Below, one piece after another: positions 54,552 to 64,000 of a DNA stretch of 64,000 nucleotides. The stretch lies in contig NZ_CP102332.1 of assembly GCF_024600715.1 (NCBI RefSeq), positions 4,650,001 to 4,714,000 on the forward strand, in the 5' to 3' direction. The position numbers and the translations under genes are program-made. Below the pieces are notes generated by a model, which was given only the letters and a program-made list of their open reading frames with translations, had not been told where the DNA came from and did not search any database. Numbering within the stretch: the stretch's first letter is position 1; each line of letters begins with the position of its first letter. Origin of the DNA: Streptomyces changanensis. GTDB lineage: Bacteria; Actinomycetota; Actinomycetes; Streptomycetales; Streptomycetaceae.

Positions 54552-56027
54552 TCACGTCAGGGTGTCGGGAGCGAGCCGGGGGCGACGGGAGCGCGCCCGG
54601 CCGGGGGAGTGCGGTCCGGCGCCCGCGCCGTCCTGCGGCGCGGCGAGGCGGTGGATGGCCGCCATCGGGACCCGGAGCCAGTCGGGGCGGTGGCGGGCCT
54701 CGTACACGACCTCGTACACCGCCTTGTCGGTCTCGTAGGCCCGCAGCAGCGCCTCTTCGGCGCGCGGGTCGGTGCCGGACGCCTCGGCGTACCCGGCGCA
54801 GTACGCCTCGCGGCAACGTTCCGCCCACTCCGCTTGCCAGGGGTGGTGCGAGTGGGCGGCGTAGTCGAAGGAGCGCAGTATCCCGGCGACGTCCCGGACC
54901 GCCGGCTGGGGGCGGCGGCGCTCGGCGAGCGGCTTCGTGGGCTCCCCCTCGAAGTCGATCACCGCCCAGTCGCCGCGCGGCGTGCGCAGCGCCTGTCCCA
55001 GGTGCAGGTCGCCGTGGACCCGCTGGGCGCGCCAGGTGCTGCCCTCCTCGGCGAGGACGGCGACCGCCTCGAAGGCGGCGCGCAGTCCCGGGGCGTACGG
55101 CAGGAGCGCGGGCACCGCCTGCGCGGCGGCGTCCAGCCGGCGGCCCATCGCGACGGCCAGGTGCCGTGCCTGCGGCCGCGCGAGCGTCACCGTGGGCAGC
55201 GCGTCGGCGAGCGCGGTGTGCACCTCGGCCGTGGCCCGGCCCAGCGCCCGGGCCTCGTCGGTGAAGTCCCGCCCCTTGGCCAGCGCGTCGAGCGCGAGCT
55301 GCCAGCCGTCCTGCGAACCGCGCAGGAAGGGCTGCAGCACGCCGAGCGTGGCGCCGTCGGGGTGGCCGGGACCCGACTCGAACCAGGCGACGGGGGCCGG
55401 CACGCGGGCGCAGCCGGCCCTGGCCAGGGCGAGCGGCAGCTCCAGGTCCGGGTTGGCCCCCGGGTGGATCCGCCGGAAGATCTTCAGGATGTACGCGTCG
55501 CCGTAGACGAGGGACGTGTTCGACTGCTCGGCGTCCAGCACGCGCGGGGCCAGCCCGTCGGGGATGGGCTCCGTGCGGTGGAAGGTCAGCGGCCCGATGG
55601 TGCCCGGCGACCGCAGCCGTTCCAGGAGCAGGGCGGCGAGCCGCGGGTCGTGGAGCGCCTCGTACACCGTGCGCCCGGCGAGCGGGCCCTGGGTGACGCG
55701 GCCGATGTGGGCGGGGGCGAGCCGCGGGGGCAGGGTGTCGCAGACGCCCAGCAGCAGTTGGTAGCAGTCACCGGGCGGTGTGGTCGGCGTGGGTGACGTG
55801 GTCGGCCCGCCGGGGCCCGGCTGCTGCACGCGGACGAGCAGGTGCAGCAGAGCGGGTCCGGCGGTGTCGAGCGGGAGCAGCTCGGTGGCCGACACGAGGG
55901 CGAAGCCGGTGACCGGCCGGCCCTTCCCGGCGAACCATCGTCTGCGGGGGAGCCATTCGTGGAGCAGTGGTGCCAGCGACGGCAGCAGGGCGACGGGGGC
56001 CCGGGCGGTGGATGCGGTCTCCGACAT
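54552..56027 (-). CDS. mak: Maltokinase
   Basis: 491 aa, aminoglycoside-phosphotransferase-like fold: catalytic loop [11 protein letters not shown] and DFEGEPTKP metal site, typical of Mak/Pep2. Phosphorylates maltose to maltose 1-phosphate, the GlgE substrate. Followed 23 bases later by glgB. The Pro-rich linker [18 protein letters not shown] near residue 75 is unusual. Confidence 0.93.
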   Translation of the reverse strand: MSETASTARAPVALLPSLAPLLHEWLPRRRWFAGKGRPVTGFALVSATELLPLDTAGPALLHLLVRVQQPGPGGPTTSPTPTTPPGDCYQLLLGVCDTLPPRLAPAHIGRVTQGPLAGRTVYEALHDPRLAALLLERLRSPGTIGPLTFHRTEPIPDGLAPRVLDAEQSNTSLVYGDAYILKIFRRIHPGANPDLELPLALARAGCARVPAPVAWFESGPGHPDGATLGVLQPFLRGSQDGWQLALDALAKGRDFTDEARALGRATAEVHTALADALPTVTLARPQARHLAVAMGRRLDAAAQAVPALLPYAPGLRAAFEAVAVLAEEGSTWRAQRVHGDLHLGQALRTPRGDWAVIDFEGEPTKPLAERRRPQPAVRDVAGILRSFDYAAHSHHPWQAEWAERCREAYCAGYAEASGTDPRAEEALLRAYETDKAVYEVVYEARHRPDWLRVPMAAIHRLAAPQDGAGAGPHSPGRARSRRPRLAPDTLT

Positions 56028-56255
56028 GGCAGCGCGTCCTTTCCCCGGGTACTACAGAATGCACGGAACGTGCAGAGTGTCCCGGAATGCGGCATGGGCT
56101 GTCCGGCTGTGCGGGACGTGTCGGGCGGGGATGGTCCTTATAGACCCGAATCGACGTATGAGGTGGACAGTGCCCAGGGCGGAGCGAGGGAAACGCCCCG
56201 CCCCGGACGTACGGGGGCGTGGGGCCGGAGGGGGTCCCGAGGGGCTGAGGATCCG

Positions 56256-58169
56256 TCAGTGCCGCGGGAGCCGGGCGGGATCGCCGCCCGGTCTCCCGGC
56301 CGGGGCCGCCGTCGGCACGGCCGGCGCGACCACTCCCGGGGCCGGTCCGGCCGTCGGGCCGGGGCCCGCGCCGGGGGCCGGGCCGGGGACCGCGCCCGGG
56401 GCGGGGTGCGGGGCGGTGTCGGCGGGCGCGGTGGGCCACCTGGTGGACCGGGCCGCCGTCTTCGTGGGCAGCACCGCGTCCGCGCGCAGCCGGAACCAGT
56501 AGAAGCCGTGCCCCGCGAGGGTGAGCAGGTACGGCAGCTCGCCGACGGCGGGGAAGCGGACCCCGCCGATGAGCTCCACCGGGTGCAGCCCGTCGAACTG
56601 GCGCAGGTCCAGCTCGGTCGGCTGCGGGAAGCGCGAGAAGTTGTGGACGCACATCACCAGGTCGTCGCCGTACTCCCGGAGGAAGGCGAGGACCGCGGGG
56701 TTCGACGACGGCAGCTCGGTGTACGAGCCGAGGCCGAAGGCCGGGTTCTGCTTGCGGATCTCGATCATGCGGCGGGTCCAGTGCAGCAGCGACGACGGCG
56801 AGGCCATCGACGCCTCCACGTTCGTCACCTGGTAGCCGTAGACCGGGTCCATGATCGTCGGCAGGTAGAGCCGTCCCGGGTCGCAGGACGAGAAGCCCGC
56901 GTTGCGGTCGGGCGTCCACTGCATCGGGGTGCGGACGCCGTCGCGGTCGCCGAGCCAGATGTTGTCGCCCATCCCGATCTCGTCGCCGTAGTAGAGGATC
57001 GGCGAGCCGGGCAGGGAGAGCAGCAGGGCGGTGAACAGCTCGATCTGGTTGCGGTCGTTGTCGAGGAGCGGGGCCAGGCGCCGCCGGATGCCGATGTTGG
57101 CGCGCATCCGCGGGTCCTTGGCGTACTCCGCGTACATGTAGTCGCGCTCCTCGTCGGTGACCATCTCCAGGGTCAGCTCGTCGTGGTTGCGCAGGAAGAT
57201 GCCCCACTGGCAGTTCGCCGGGATCGCCGGGGTCTTGGCCAGGACTTCGGAGACGGGGTAGCGGGACTCCCGGCGCACCGCCATGAAGATGCGCGGCATC
57301 ACCGGGAAGTGGAACGCCATGTGGCACTCGTCGCCACCGCCGGCGAAGTCGCCGAAGTAGTCGACGACGTCCTCCGGCCACTGGTTGGCCTCGGCGAGCA
57401 GCACGGTGTCGGGGTAGGCGGCGTCGATCTCCTTGCGGACCCGCTGGAGGAAGGCGTGGGTCTCCGGGAGGTTCTCGCAGTTGGTGCCCTCCTCCTGGTA
57501 GAGGTACGGCACGGCGTCGAGGCGGAAGCCGTCGATGCCCAGGTCCAGCCAGAACCGCAGCGCGGAGAGGATCTCCTGCTGCACGGCCGGGTTCTCGTAG
57601 TTCAGGTCCGGCTGGTGCGAGAAGAACCGGTGCCAGTAGTACTGCTTGCGCACCGGGTCGAAGGTCCAGTTCGACGTCTCGGTGTCGACGAAGATGATCC
57701 GCGCGTCCTGGTACTGCTTGTCGTCGTCGGCCCAGACGTAGTAGTCGCCGTACGGGCCGTCGGGGTGGGCGCGGGACTCCTGGAACCACGGGTGCTGGTC
57801 GCTGGTGTGGTTCATGACGAAGTCGATGATCACCCGCATGCCGCGCTGGTGCGCGGCGTCCACGAACTCGACGAAGTCGGCGAGGTCGCCGAACTCCGGC
57901 AGCACCGCCGTGTAGTCCGACACGTCGTAACCGCCGTCGCGCAGCGGCGACTTGAAGAACGGCGGCAGCCACAGGCAGTCGACGCCGAGCCACTGCAGGT
58001 AGTCCAGTTTGGCCGTGAGGCCCCTGAGGTCGCCGATGCCGTCGCCGTTGCTGTCCTGGAAGGAGCGGACCAGCACCTCGTAGAACACGGCCCGCTTGAA
58101 CCAGTCGGGGTCCCGGTCCTTGGCGGGTGTGTCCTCGAACGTGTCGTGGACGGGCTCGTTGACGGTCAT
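56256..58169 (-). CDS. treS: Trehalose synthase (maltose isomerase)
   Basis: 637 aa; ATG overlaps the glgE stop (ATGA). GH13_16 with nucleophile D218 (GFRLDAV), acid E260 (LLAEANQW) and D330 (LRNHDELT). The three positions have the same spacing as D230/E272/D342 of the mycobacterial enzyme. Interconverts trehalose and maltose. The C-terminal extension of about 70 residues rich in Pro/Ala/Gly is not part of the catalytic fold. A 228-bp gap to mak holds a TATAAG box (minus strand, 56137-56142), a possible internal promoter. Confidence 0.95.
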   Translation of the reverse strand: MTVNEPVHDTFEDTPAKDRDPDWFKRAVFYEVLVRSFQDSNGDGIGDLRGLTAKLDYLQWLGVDCLWLPPFFKSPLRDGGYDVSDYTAVLPEFGDLADFVEFVDAAHQRGMRVIIDFVMNHTSDQHPWFQESRAHPDGPYGDYYVWADDDKQYQDARIIFVDTETSNWTFDPVRKQYYWHRFFSHQPDLNYENPAVQQEILSALRFWLDLGIDGFRLDAVPYLYQEEGTNCENLPETHAFLQRVRKEIDAAYPDTVLLAEANQWPEDVVDYFGDFAGGGDECHMAFHFPVMPRIFMAVRRESRYPVSEVLAKTPAIPANCQWGIFLRNHDELTLEMVTDEERDYMYAEYAKDPRMRANIGIRRRLAPLLDNDRNQIELFTALLLSLPGSPILYYGDEIGMGDNIWLGDRDGVRTPMQWTPDRNAGFSSCDPGRLYLPTIMDPVYGYQVTNVEASMASPSSLLHWTRRMIEIRKQNPAFGLGSYTELPSSNPAVLAFLREYGDDLVMCVHNFSRFPQPTELDLRQFDGLHPVELIGGVRFPAVGELPYLLTLAGHGFYWFRLRADAVLPTKTAARSTRWPTAPADTAPHPAPGAVPGPAPGAGPGPTAGPAPGVVAPAVPTAAPAGRPGGDPARLPRH

Positions 58170-60211
58170 GATGTGGGTGACCCTCCGATCGGGGGAGACG
58201 GTCGCAGGACCGAACCGTGCTGATCAGGGGGGCAGCCCCCGGATCCCCGGCACACCACGAACACGTGCGCGGGCGATACGCCCGGCTCCAGGCGCACGTA
58301 GTTGGTCCTGCCCCAGTGATAGGTCTCGCCGGTGAGCTCGTCGCGCACCGGTACGGTCTCGTGCCAGTCGAGGCCGAGATCCGGCATGTTCAACGAAACC
58401 GTGGCTTCCTGGGTGTGGTGGGGGTCGAGGTTCACGACCACCAGAACAACGTTCGAACCCGTCCGCTTGCTGTACGCGATGATCGCGTCGTTGTCGACGG
58501 GGTGGAAGCGCAGGTTCCGTAGCCGCCGCAGCGCCGGGTGGCGGCGCCGCAGCCGGTTCAGCGCGGTGATGAGCGGGGCGATGCCGCGGCCCTCCCGCTC
58601 GGCCGCCGCCCAGTCGCGGGGGCGCAGCTGGTACTTCTCCGAGTCGAGGTACTCCTCGCTGCCCTCCCGGACCGGGGTGTTCTCGCACAGCTCGTACCCG
58701 GCGTACACGCCCCACGTCGGCGACAGCGTCGCCGCCAGCACCGCGCGGGCCTCGAAGGCCGGCCGGCCGCCGTGCTGGAGGTAGGCGTGCAGGATGTCCG
58801 GGGTGTTGACGAAGAGGTTCGGCCGCATGGTGGCGGCGGACTCCGTCGACAGCTCCGTCAGGTACTCGGTCAGCTCCTGCTTGGTGTTGCGCCAGGTGAA
58901 GTACGTGTACGACTGCTGGAAGCCGATCGCGCCGAGCGTGCGCATCATCGCGGGCCGCGTGAACGCCTCCGCCAGGAAGATCACGTCCGGGTCCGTGCGG
59001 TTGACGTTGGCGATCACCTTCTGCCAGAACACCACCGGCTTGGTGTGCGGGTTGTCCACGCGGAAGATCCGCACCCCGTGCGCCATCCAGTGCCGCAGCA
59101 CCCGCACGGTCTCGCGGACGAGGCCGCGCATGTCCTTGTCGAAGGCGATCGGGTAGATGTCCTGGTACTTCTTCGGCGGGTTCTCGGCGTACGCGATGGT
59201 GCCGTCCGCCCGGTGGTGGAACCAGGCCGGGTGCCGCTTCACCCACGGGTGGTCCGGCGAGCACTGGAGCGCGAAGTCCAGCGCGACCTCCAGCCGCAGG
59301 TCACGGGCGCGGGCGACGAACGCGTCGAAGTCCTCGATCGTGCCGAGGTCCGGGTGGACGGCGTCGTGGCCGCCGTCGGCCGAGCCGATGGCCCACGGCA
59401 CGCCCGGGTCGTCCGGGCCGGCCTCCAGGGTGTTGTTCGGGCCCTTGCGGTGCGTGGTGCCGATCGGGTGGATCGGCGGCAGGTACACCACGTCGAAGCC
59501 CATCGCCGCGATCGCCGGGAGCCGGTCGGCGGCCGTGCGGAACGTGCCCGACACCAGCCGTCCGCCGGCGTCGCGGTAGGCGCCCTCGGACCGCGGGAAC
59601 ATCTCGTACCAGGACCCGTACAGCGCCCGCTCCCGTTCGACGAGCAGCGGCAACCGCCGGGAGGCGGTCACCAGTTCGCGCAGCGGGTGGCGGTCCAGGG
59701 CCTCGCGGACCTCGGTGGCGAGCGCGGCGGCGAGCCGCTGCGCGGGGGCGCGGCGCGTGTCGCGCAGCGCGTCGACGGCGGCGAGGACGGTCTCGCGGCC
59801 CTCGTCCTTCGGCACCCCTTCGGCGGCCCGCTCGTGGAGGGCTGCGCCCTCGGTCAGGACCAGCTCCGTGTCGATCCCCGCGGGCACCTTGATGCCGGCC
59901 TGGTGGCGCCAGGTCGCGACCGGGTCGCTCCACGCCTCGACGTGGTACGTCCAGCGGCCCTCGCAGGTGGGGGTCACCTCGGCGCCCCACCGGTCGGTGC
60001 CGGGCGCCAGCTCTCTCATGGGGGTGAACGGGCCGGTCCGCCCCGACGGGTCCGTGAGGACCACGTCGGCGCCGACCGCGTCGTGACCCTCGCGGAAGAC
60101 CGTGGCCGAGACCTGGAAGGTCTCACCGGCCACCGCCTTCGCGGGCCTCCTGCCGCAGTCGACGATCGGGGAGAGGTCCAGGACGGGAATGCGACCAATC
60201 AGCGGGTTCAC
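58166..60211 (-). CDS. glgE: Alpha-1,4-glucan:maltose-1-phosphate maltosyltransferase
   Basis: 681 aa from GTG 60211 (aggtga six bases upstream). GH13_3: nucleophile D386 ([12 protein letters not shown]) and acid E415 ([10 protein letters not shown]), spaced as D394/E423 of the S. coelicolor enzyme. Extends alpha-glucan chains from maltose 1-phosphate. First gene of the operon glgE-treS-(mak-glgB). C-terminal Pro/Ser tail. Confidence 0.95.
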   Translation of the reverse strand: MNPLIGRIPVLDLSPIVDCGRRPAKAVAGETFQVSATVFREGHDAVGADVVLTDPSGRTGPFTPMRELAPGTDRWGAEVTPTCEGRWTYHVEAWSDPVATWRHQAGIKVPAGIDTELVLTEGAALHERAAEGVPKDEGRETVLAAVDALRDTRRAPAQRLAAALATEVREALDRHPLRELVTASRRLPLLVERERALYGSWYEMFPRSEGAYRDAGGRLVSGTFRTAADRLPAIAAMGFDVVYLPPIHPIGTTHRKGPNNTLEAGPDDPGVPWAIGSADGGHDAVHPDLGTIEDFDAFVARARDLRLEVALDFALQCSPDHPWVKRHPAWFHHRADGTIAYAENPPKKYQDIYPIAFDKDMRGLVRETVRVLRHWMAHGVRIFRVDNPHTKPVVFWQKVIANVNRTDPDVIFLAEAFTRPAMMRTLGAIGFQQSYTYFTWRNTKQELTEYLTELSTESAATMRPNLFVNTPDILHAYLQHGGRPAFEARAVLAATLSPTWGVYAGYELCENTPVREGSEEYLDSEKYQLRPRDWAAAEREGRGIAPLITALNRLRRRHPALRRLRNLRFHPVDNDAIIAYSKRTGSNVVLVVVNLDPHHTQEATVSLNMPDLGLDWHETVPVRDELTGETYHWGRTNYVRLEPGVSPAHVFVVCRGSGGCPPDQHGSVLRPSPPIGGSPTS

Positions 60212-60413
60212 GGCATCACCTGAGGGTTGCTTACGGGGTATCGCTCTTTGTAACTGCTCCGTTGACGCGTGGCGCGGCGCAGGCATCACCGCTCCTCTCC
60301 GGGTTCACTCGGGTGGGCGGGGTACCGGAGGAGCCTTCCCACCCCCTTCGGGTGCGCAATCAGCGGGTTTCACACCTGTCCGCCCGAAAAGCCGTCCGGC
60401 CAGACAGCCGAGA

Positions 60414-60446
60414 ACCGACCCCGTTCGATGGAATCGCGGGGTCGGT
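60414..60446 (-). terminator. Hairpin after the NmrA-like gene
   Basis: Perfect 10-bp arms ACCGACCCCG and CGGGGTCGGT with a 13-base loop, 54 bases downstream of the 60501 stop on the minus strand. The remaining part down to 60212 should contain the glgE promoter; I see no clear boxes. Confidence 0.7.
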
Positions 60447-60500
60447 CCGCAGGTCGGGAGTGTCAGGCGGCCGTTCGGGCCGCTCCGACAAGGGCCGGAT

Positions 60501-61430
60501 TCATCTCCCCGCCCCGGTCGCCTCCCCGGCCCAGATCTGCCACGGCCGGCGGGCCACCCAGTCCTCGACCGGTCCCGGACGCACCCCCAGCAGCCGGGCC
60601 GCGGCGCCGGCGTCACCCGCCATCAGATCGGGGTCGGCCCCTGACGCCATGTGGTGGTACAGCCCGGCGACGCCCGCCGCCGCCCCGGCGCCCAGCACCC
60701 CGGCGAGGCGCTCCTCGAAGACCGCCGGGTCCAGGGGCACGTACCGCACCGAGCGCCCCAGGCCGCGGGCGAAGGCCGCCGCCAGGTCGTCACCCGTCAG
60801 GGTCAGCGCGCCGCCGACGTCGAGGACGCGCCCCTCGACGCCGTCCGCGGTGAGCGCCGCGCACACCGCCTCCGCCAGGTCCTCGTGGGAGAGCCACGCC
60901 GTCGGGGTGTGCGCGGGCAGCGGGTAGGCGAGGACGCCGTCGTCGACCAGGGCCGGGCCGTTCCAGGGGCTGAAGAGGTTGTCGAGGTAGACCGGCGGGC
61001 GCACCACCACCAGCGGCACCCCGCTCCCGCGCAGCGCCTCCTCGGCGGCCCGCCGCGTCTCGAACGCCGCCGTCCGGGTGGGCCGGGCCGGGACGCGGGT
61101 GTTGGCGTTGTAGACGATCCGGCGCACCCCGGCCGCGCGGGCGGCCGCGGCGACGTTCCGCGCGTACCGGGCGACGCGCTCCGCGTCGTACACGAGCGGC
61201 ATCGTCACGGCGGCGTGCGTCGCGCCCTCGAAGAGCGCCCGGACGTCCTCCGCCCGGCCCAGGTCGCCCGAGGCGCAGGCGACCCCCGGCAGCGGTGGCC
61301 GGTCCCCCTCGGGGCGGCGCGACAGGGTCCGTACGCGGTGGCCGCGCGCGGCCAGGAGGCGGGCCACCGCGCCGCCCTGGAATCCGGTCGCCCCCACCAC
61401 GGCGACGCGCATCGGAATGTGATCGGACAT
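60501..61430 (-). CDS. NmrA-like NAD(P)-binding oxidoreductase
   Basis: 309 aa from ATG 61430 (61412 and 61478 are alternatives). Rossmann motif GATGFQGGAVARLL, atypical short-chain dehydrogenase: no YxxxK catalytic pair in the usual place, VVRPPVYLDNLF conserved. NmrA-like proteins sense redox state or reduce small substrates. Divergent from the AraC regulator, which probably controls it. Confidence 0.85.
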   Translation of the reverse strand: MSDHIPMRVAVVGATGFQGGAVARLLAARGHRVRTLSRRPEGDRPPLPGVACASGDLGRAEDVRALFEGATHAAVTMPLVYDAERVARYARNVAAAARAAGVRRIVYNANTRVPARPTRTAAFETRRAAEEALRGSGVPLVVVRPPVYLDNLFSPWNGPALVDDGVLAYPLPAHTPTAWLSHEDLAEAVCAALTADGVEGRVLDVGGALTLTGDDLAAAFARGLGRSVRYVPLDPAVFEERLAGVLGAGAAAGVAGLYHHMASGADPDLMAGDAGAAARLLGVRPGPVEDWVARRPWQIWAGEATGAGR

Positions 61431-61547
61431 ATGGCTGAAGGGCCCTTCGATAGGGTGTCTCTGCTGACTGGACGGCACCTTTCAGGCTGGCGGCGGCGGC
61501 TTTGGCCGATCAATTAACAAACCGGGGCGGGGGTTGAAGGATCGTCC

Positions 61548-62501
61548 ATGGACACGACCGAGAACGACGGCGACGACCTCCTGAGCGAACTGCTGAAACC
61601 ACTGCGGCTCACCGGCGTGTTCGACAGCCGCTGGCACGTGCGGGCGCCCTGGGCCATCGAGGGCGACGCCGAGCGCAGCTGCGCGGTCCTGCACTACGTC
61701 GTCGAGGGCGACTGCTGGATCAGCGGGACCGACCACCCCCCGCAGCGGCTGGTCACCGGCGACCTCGCCCTCTTCCCGACCGGCGCGGCCCACCGCCTCT
61801 CCGATCGGCCCGACCGGCAGTGCGTGCCCCTGCGGACGGTCCTGCCCGAGCGCCAGCCCGGCACCTCCGGCGCGATCAGCTTCGGCGGCGAGGGTCCCGA
61901 GACCCGGCTGCTGTGCGCCGGGTTGCACTACGACTCCAGCGCCGCGTCCGGCCTGTACCGCGCGCTGCCCTGGGCACTCGTCCTCGACACCACCCAGGTG
62001 GACCGGGAGCCCCTGCTGCGCGACACGCTGCGGCTGCTCGCCTCACCCGACCGGCCCACCGGTCCCGGCGACCGGCTCATCACCCTGCGCGCCTTCGAGA
62101 TGGCGCTCGTCCTGGCGCTCCGGCCCCTGCTGCGCGACCTCACCGAGAAGCCGGGCGTCCTGCCCGTCCTGCACCACCCGGGCATCAGCCGCGCCATGGT
62201 CATGATCGCCACCCGGTTCGCCGAACCCTGGACGATCGAGTCCCTCGCCCGCGAGGTCGGCATGTCCCGCTCGGCCTTCACCGCCGCCTTCCGCGAGCTC
62301 GTCGGCGAGGCGCCCGCCCGCCACCTGACGGGGCGGCGGATGCAGGAGGCGGCCCGGCTGCTGTGCGAGACCTCGCTGCCGCAGTCGGCCGTGCCGCAGC
62401 GGGTGGGGTACCAGAGCGCGGTCGGCTTCCACCTGGCGTTCCGCAAGTGGTTCGGCAAGACCCCGGGGGAGTACCGGTCGCACGCGGCGAACGTCGCGTG
62501 A
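61548..62501 (+). CDS. AraC-family transcriptional regulator
   Basis: 317 aa from ATG 61548 (gaagga seven bases upstream). N-terminal cupin_6-type sensing domain (HYVVEGDCWISG, TGDLALFPTGAAHRL) and C-terminal double HTH (WTIESLAREVGMSRSAFTAAFRELVGEAPARHLTGRRMQEAARLL, then VGYQSAVGFHLAFRKWFGKTPGEYR). This type often controls a divergent oxidoreductase gene. The intergenic 61431-61547 contains CAATTAACAAACC, an AT-rich spot. Confidence 0.9.
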   Translation: MDTTENDGDDLLSELLKPLRLTGVFDSRWHVRAPWAIEGDAERSCAVLHYVVEGDCWISGTDHPPQRLVTGDLALFPTGAAHRLSDRPDRQCVPLRTVLPERQPGTSGAISFGGEGPETRLLCAGLHYDSSAASGLYRALPWALVLDTTQVDREPLLRDTLRLLASPDRPTGPGDRLITLRAFEMALVLALRPLLRDLTEKPGVLPVLHHPGISRAMVMIATRFAEPWTIESLAREVGMSRSAFTAAFRELVGEAPARHLTGRRMQEAARLLCETSLPQSAVPQRVGYQSAVGFHLAFRKWFGKTPGEYRSHAANVA

Positions 62502-62698
62502 CCCGGCCCCGGCCCGGCCCGGGCGGTCGCGTGACGCCGCCCCGGCCGGGCGCGCCGCTCCCCGCGTACGGGAACATTCCGGTCGCAACGGTACGCGAAG
62601 GCTGGCCGGTTCTTAAGGACCGCTGGACGGTCGTTCATTGCCGCAGGTGGCCGGGGGCGGACAGGCTCTGCAGGGCGCAGCCGTTCCGCGGAGGAGAC

Positions 62699-62863
62699 AT
62701 GGTGACCAGGTCGGGTCAGGATTACTCGCAGTCGCGACGCGACGGCCGCGTGACGGGGCCCGACGGCATGCCCGGCGCGGCGGCCACTGCCGGTACCTCC
62801 CCGCGCTCCGCCCCGCGTGCCGCGGCGGCCTCGCCGCTCCCGCCGGCCCGCCGGGAGCGGTGA
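62699..62863 (+). CDS. Putative small protein (54 aa), low confidence
   Basis: ATG 62699 or GTG 62702; ggaggag lies right upstream, five bases before the GTG. Short, basic, Ser/Arg/Ala rich (SGQDYSQSRRDGR). One base separates its stop from the next possible start. No homologue recognised; it may be a leader peptide or not coding. Confidence 0.35.
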   Translation: MVTRSGQDYSQSRRDGRVTGPDGMPGAAATAGTSPRSAPRAAAASPLPPARRER

Positions 62864-62864
62864 C

Positions 62865-63266
62865 GTGCCTGCGGCGGGTACGGCGCGGGCACCGCACGCC
62901 TGCGCCCCGCCGCCCCTGACCGCGGCCCCGGCGGCCACCGGCGCCGCGCCCCCACCCCCCGGCGACGGCCCCCCGCGCACGAGCGGGGACCACCCCGCCG
63001 ACGCGGCGGCCACCACCCGCACCACCCCCGGGGCCCCGGCCGCCCCCGCGGCTCCCGCCGCCCCCGCCGTCCCCGCGGCCTTCGCCGCCGCTCGCGTCCG
63101 TACCCCCGGACGGGCGGCGCCGCCCGCGCGGACCCCCTGCTCGCGTACGGCCCCGCCGTCCGGCGCCGTCCTCGCGGCGGCCGCCCCGCGCCCCGTGCGA
63201 CCGCGCCCGCCCGCCCCCGTACCGGCGGCCACCCCGCGCCAGGGCCGGGTGAGCGCCCCGCGGTGA
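62865..63266 (+). CDS. Putative Pro/Ala-rich protein (133 aa), low confidence
   Basis: GTG 62865 with gggag nearby. Composition is almost only Ala, Pro, Arg and Thr, with three Cys. Low complexity in this GC content can arise by chance in any frame. Its place between a regulator and the PrnB-like gene, in the same direction, is the only argument for it. Bases 62502-62698 show nothing else. Confidence 0.25.
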   Translation: MPAAGTARAPHACAPPPLTAAPAATGAAPPPPGDGPPRTSGDHPADAAATTRTTPGAPAAPAAPAAPAVPAAFAAARVRTPGRAAPPARTPCSRTAPPSGAVLAAAAPRPVRPRPPAPVPAATPRQGRVSAPR

Positions 63267-63384
63267 CGCCGGGGGCCCGGCGGGGCGCACACGCCACACC
63301 GCCACCCCCGCCGCGGTCCGCCCGAGGGCCCGACCGCGACCACCCCGTCCACACCCGCCACACCCGCCCGAGAGGGGCCTTCCG

Positions 63385-64000
63385 TTGAGCCTGTACGACG
63401 TCGTCGAGCCAGGACTCGTCACCTGCGCCGAACCGCGCTACCGCATCGCCGAGATACGCGCCGCCGACCCGCTCGGCGCCGACGCGGTCCTCGCCGCCGT
63501 CCCCGGCATCAACCGGGACGCGGACACCGCCGCCCTCACCGTCGCCCTGCGCGCCCTCGTCCCCGACCTCGACCGGGTCGCCGGGTGGAGCGTCGTGGAG
63601 GCCCTGGCCGGAATGCGGGACCTGGGGGTGCTCCTCGGCTCCCTCAAACGCCACGGCACCGAACCCGTCGCCGCGGTGCCGGAGGTCCTGCCCGTCCTGG
63701 AGGAGCTGGGCCGCCGCACCGACATGGTGCCGCGCGACACGGTCCACCACTACACGACCTGGAACCCGCTCGGCCGGCGCCGCCGCAGCTACACCGGATC
63801 GGAGACGGAGGCCCACCTCCAGGACGCCGTCCGGATGGTCTTCCCGGGCCTCGTCGCCGCCCTCGGCACCTGCGGGGAGCTGGCCCGCCTCGAACCGTAC
63901 GACCCGGGCTTCGCCTGCGCACTGGACCGCACCGCACAGCACGTCCAGTCCATGGTCGACTCGATCGACTTCACCGTCGCCCACGTCGCGCCCGAGTTCT
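63385..64000 (+). CDS. PrnB-family enzyme (pyrrolnitrin-type ring rearrangement), 3' end missing
   Basis: The frame is open from a TTG at 63385 (gagggg seven bases upstream) to the window end, 205 codons. Motifs match PrnB (monodechloroaminopyrrolnitrin synthase, IDO/TDO-like heme fold): AVPGINRDADT, VAGWSVVEALAGMRDLGVLLGSLKRHG, LEELGRRTDMVPRDT, TTWNPLGRRRRSYTG, EAHLQDAVRM, and QSMVDSIDF. In pyrrolnitrin synthesis PrnB rearranges the indole ring of 7-chlorotryptophan. Heme-binding C-terminus is outside the window. Identification is by recalled sequence; the TTG start is unusual. Confidence 0.75.
   Translation, partial: MSLYDVVEPGLVTCAEPRYRIAEIRAADPLGADAVLAAVPGINRDADTAALTVALRALVPDLDRVAGWSVVEALAGMRDLGVLLGSLKRHGTEPVAAVPEVLPVLEELGRRTDMVPRDTVHHYTTWNPLGRRRRSYTGSETEAHLQDAVRMVFPGLVAALGTCGELARLEPYDPGFACALDRTAQHVQSMVDSIDFTVAHVAPEF

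Overview
The window is very GC-rich actinomycete chromosome with strong G/C third-position bias, many GTG starts and dense Shine-Dalgarno-led genes. The gene order nucS, SCO5389-type protein, filP, scy, methylmalonyl-CoA epimerase, thiolase, meaB, absC, icmA, a DUF6230/DUF6114 cluster, pyk-ackA-pta, pfkA, dctA with its sensor pair, helD, glgB-mak-treS-glgE matches the Streptomyces core region known in S. coelicolor as roughly SCO5385-SCO5443 (order recalled, not searched). I see no tRNA, rRNA, insertion sequence, prophage or CRISPR. The window is a core segment with a few accessory insertions and an accessory right edge.

Region by region. 1-9.5 kb: the end of a membrane-anchored STAND/NB-ARC-like ATPase, the mismatch endonuclease NucS, a Streptomyces-specific small protein, a flavin monooxygenase, a small zinc-motif protein and two paralogous ABC-2 type exporter pairs. 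9.6-14.7 kb: the coiled-coil polarity proteins FilP and Scy. 14.9-18.3 kb: methylmalonyl-CoA epimerase, acetyl-CoA acetyltransferase, MeaB chaperone and the MarR regulator AbsC. 18.4-21.3 kb: three overlapping AIM24-family genes, divergent from a DUF3817/MTH1187 pair. 21.5-26.6 kb: a cellulose-synthase-like transferase (CslA) with a copper radical oxidase (GlxA) and a convergent GH6 glycosidase lipoprotein. This apical-glycan module lies elsewhere in S. coelicolor. 26.7-32 kb: a MarR regulator, DUF3817, isobutyryl-CoA mutase IcmA behind a perfect 24-bp palindrome, a GNAT, a TetR and a CnoX-like thioredoxin. 32.6-35.3 kb: three exported or membrane proteins of unknown function. 35.3-41.6 kb: pyruvate kinase, acetate kinase, phosphotransacetylase and phosphofructokinase. 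41.8-49.7 kb: a membrane HTH protein with a ricin-like outer domain, an XRE regulator, a CitA/DcuS-type two-component pair divergent from DctA, and a secreted beta-propeller. 49.9-60.2 kb: HelD and the alpha-glucan pathway (GlgE, TreS, maltokinase, GlgB). 60.5-64 kb: an NmrA-like oxidoreductase divergent from an AraC regulator, two low-complexity small ORFs, and the start of a PrnB-like gene, the family that carries out the ring rearrangement in pyrrolnitrin biosynthesis.

How it fits together: the branched acyl-CoA genes (icmA, meaB, mce, thiolase) feed and drain C4 and C5 acyl-CoA pools. Pta-AckA-Pyk-Pfk form a glycolysis/overflow node, and DctA brings in C4-dicarboxylates. TreS, Mak, GlgE and GlgB convert trehalose to alpha-glucan. 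Scy, FilP and the CslA/GlxA module all act at the hyphal tip. The most novel-looking items are the truncated PrnB-family gene at the right edge, the triple AIM24 cassette, the DUF6230-DUF6114-tail-protein cluster, the relocated csl module and several uncharacterised operators and intergenic tandem repeats.
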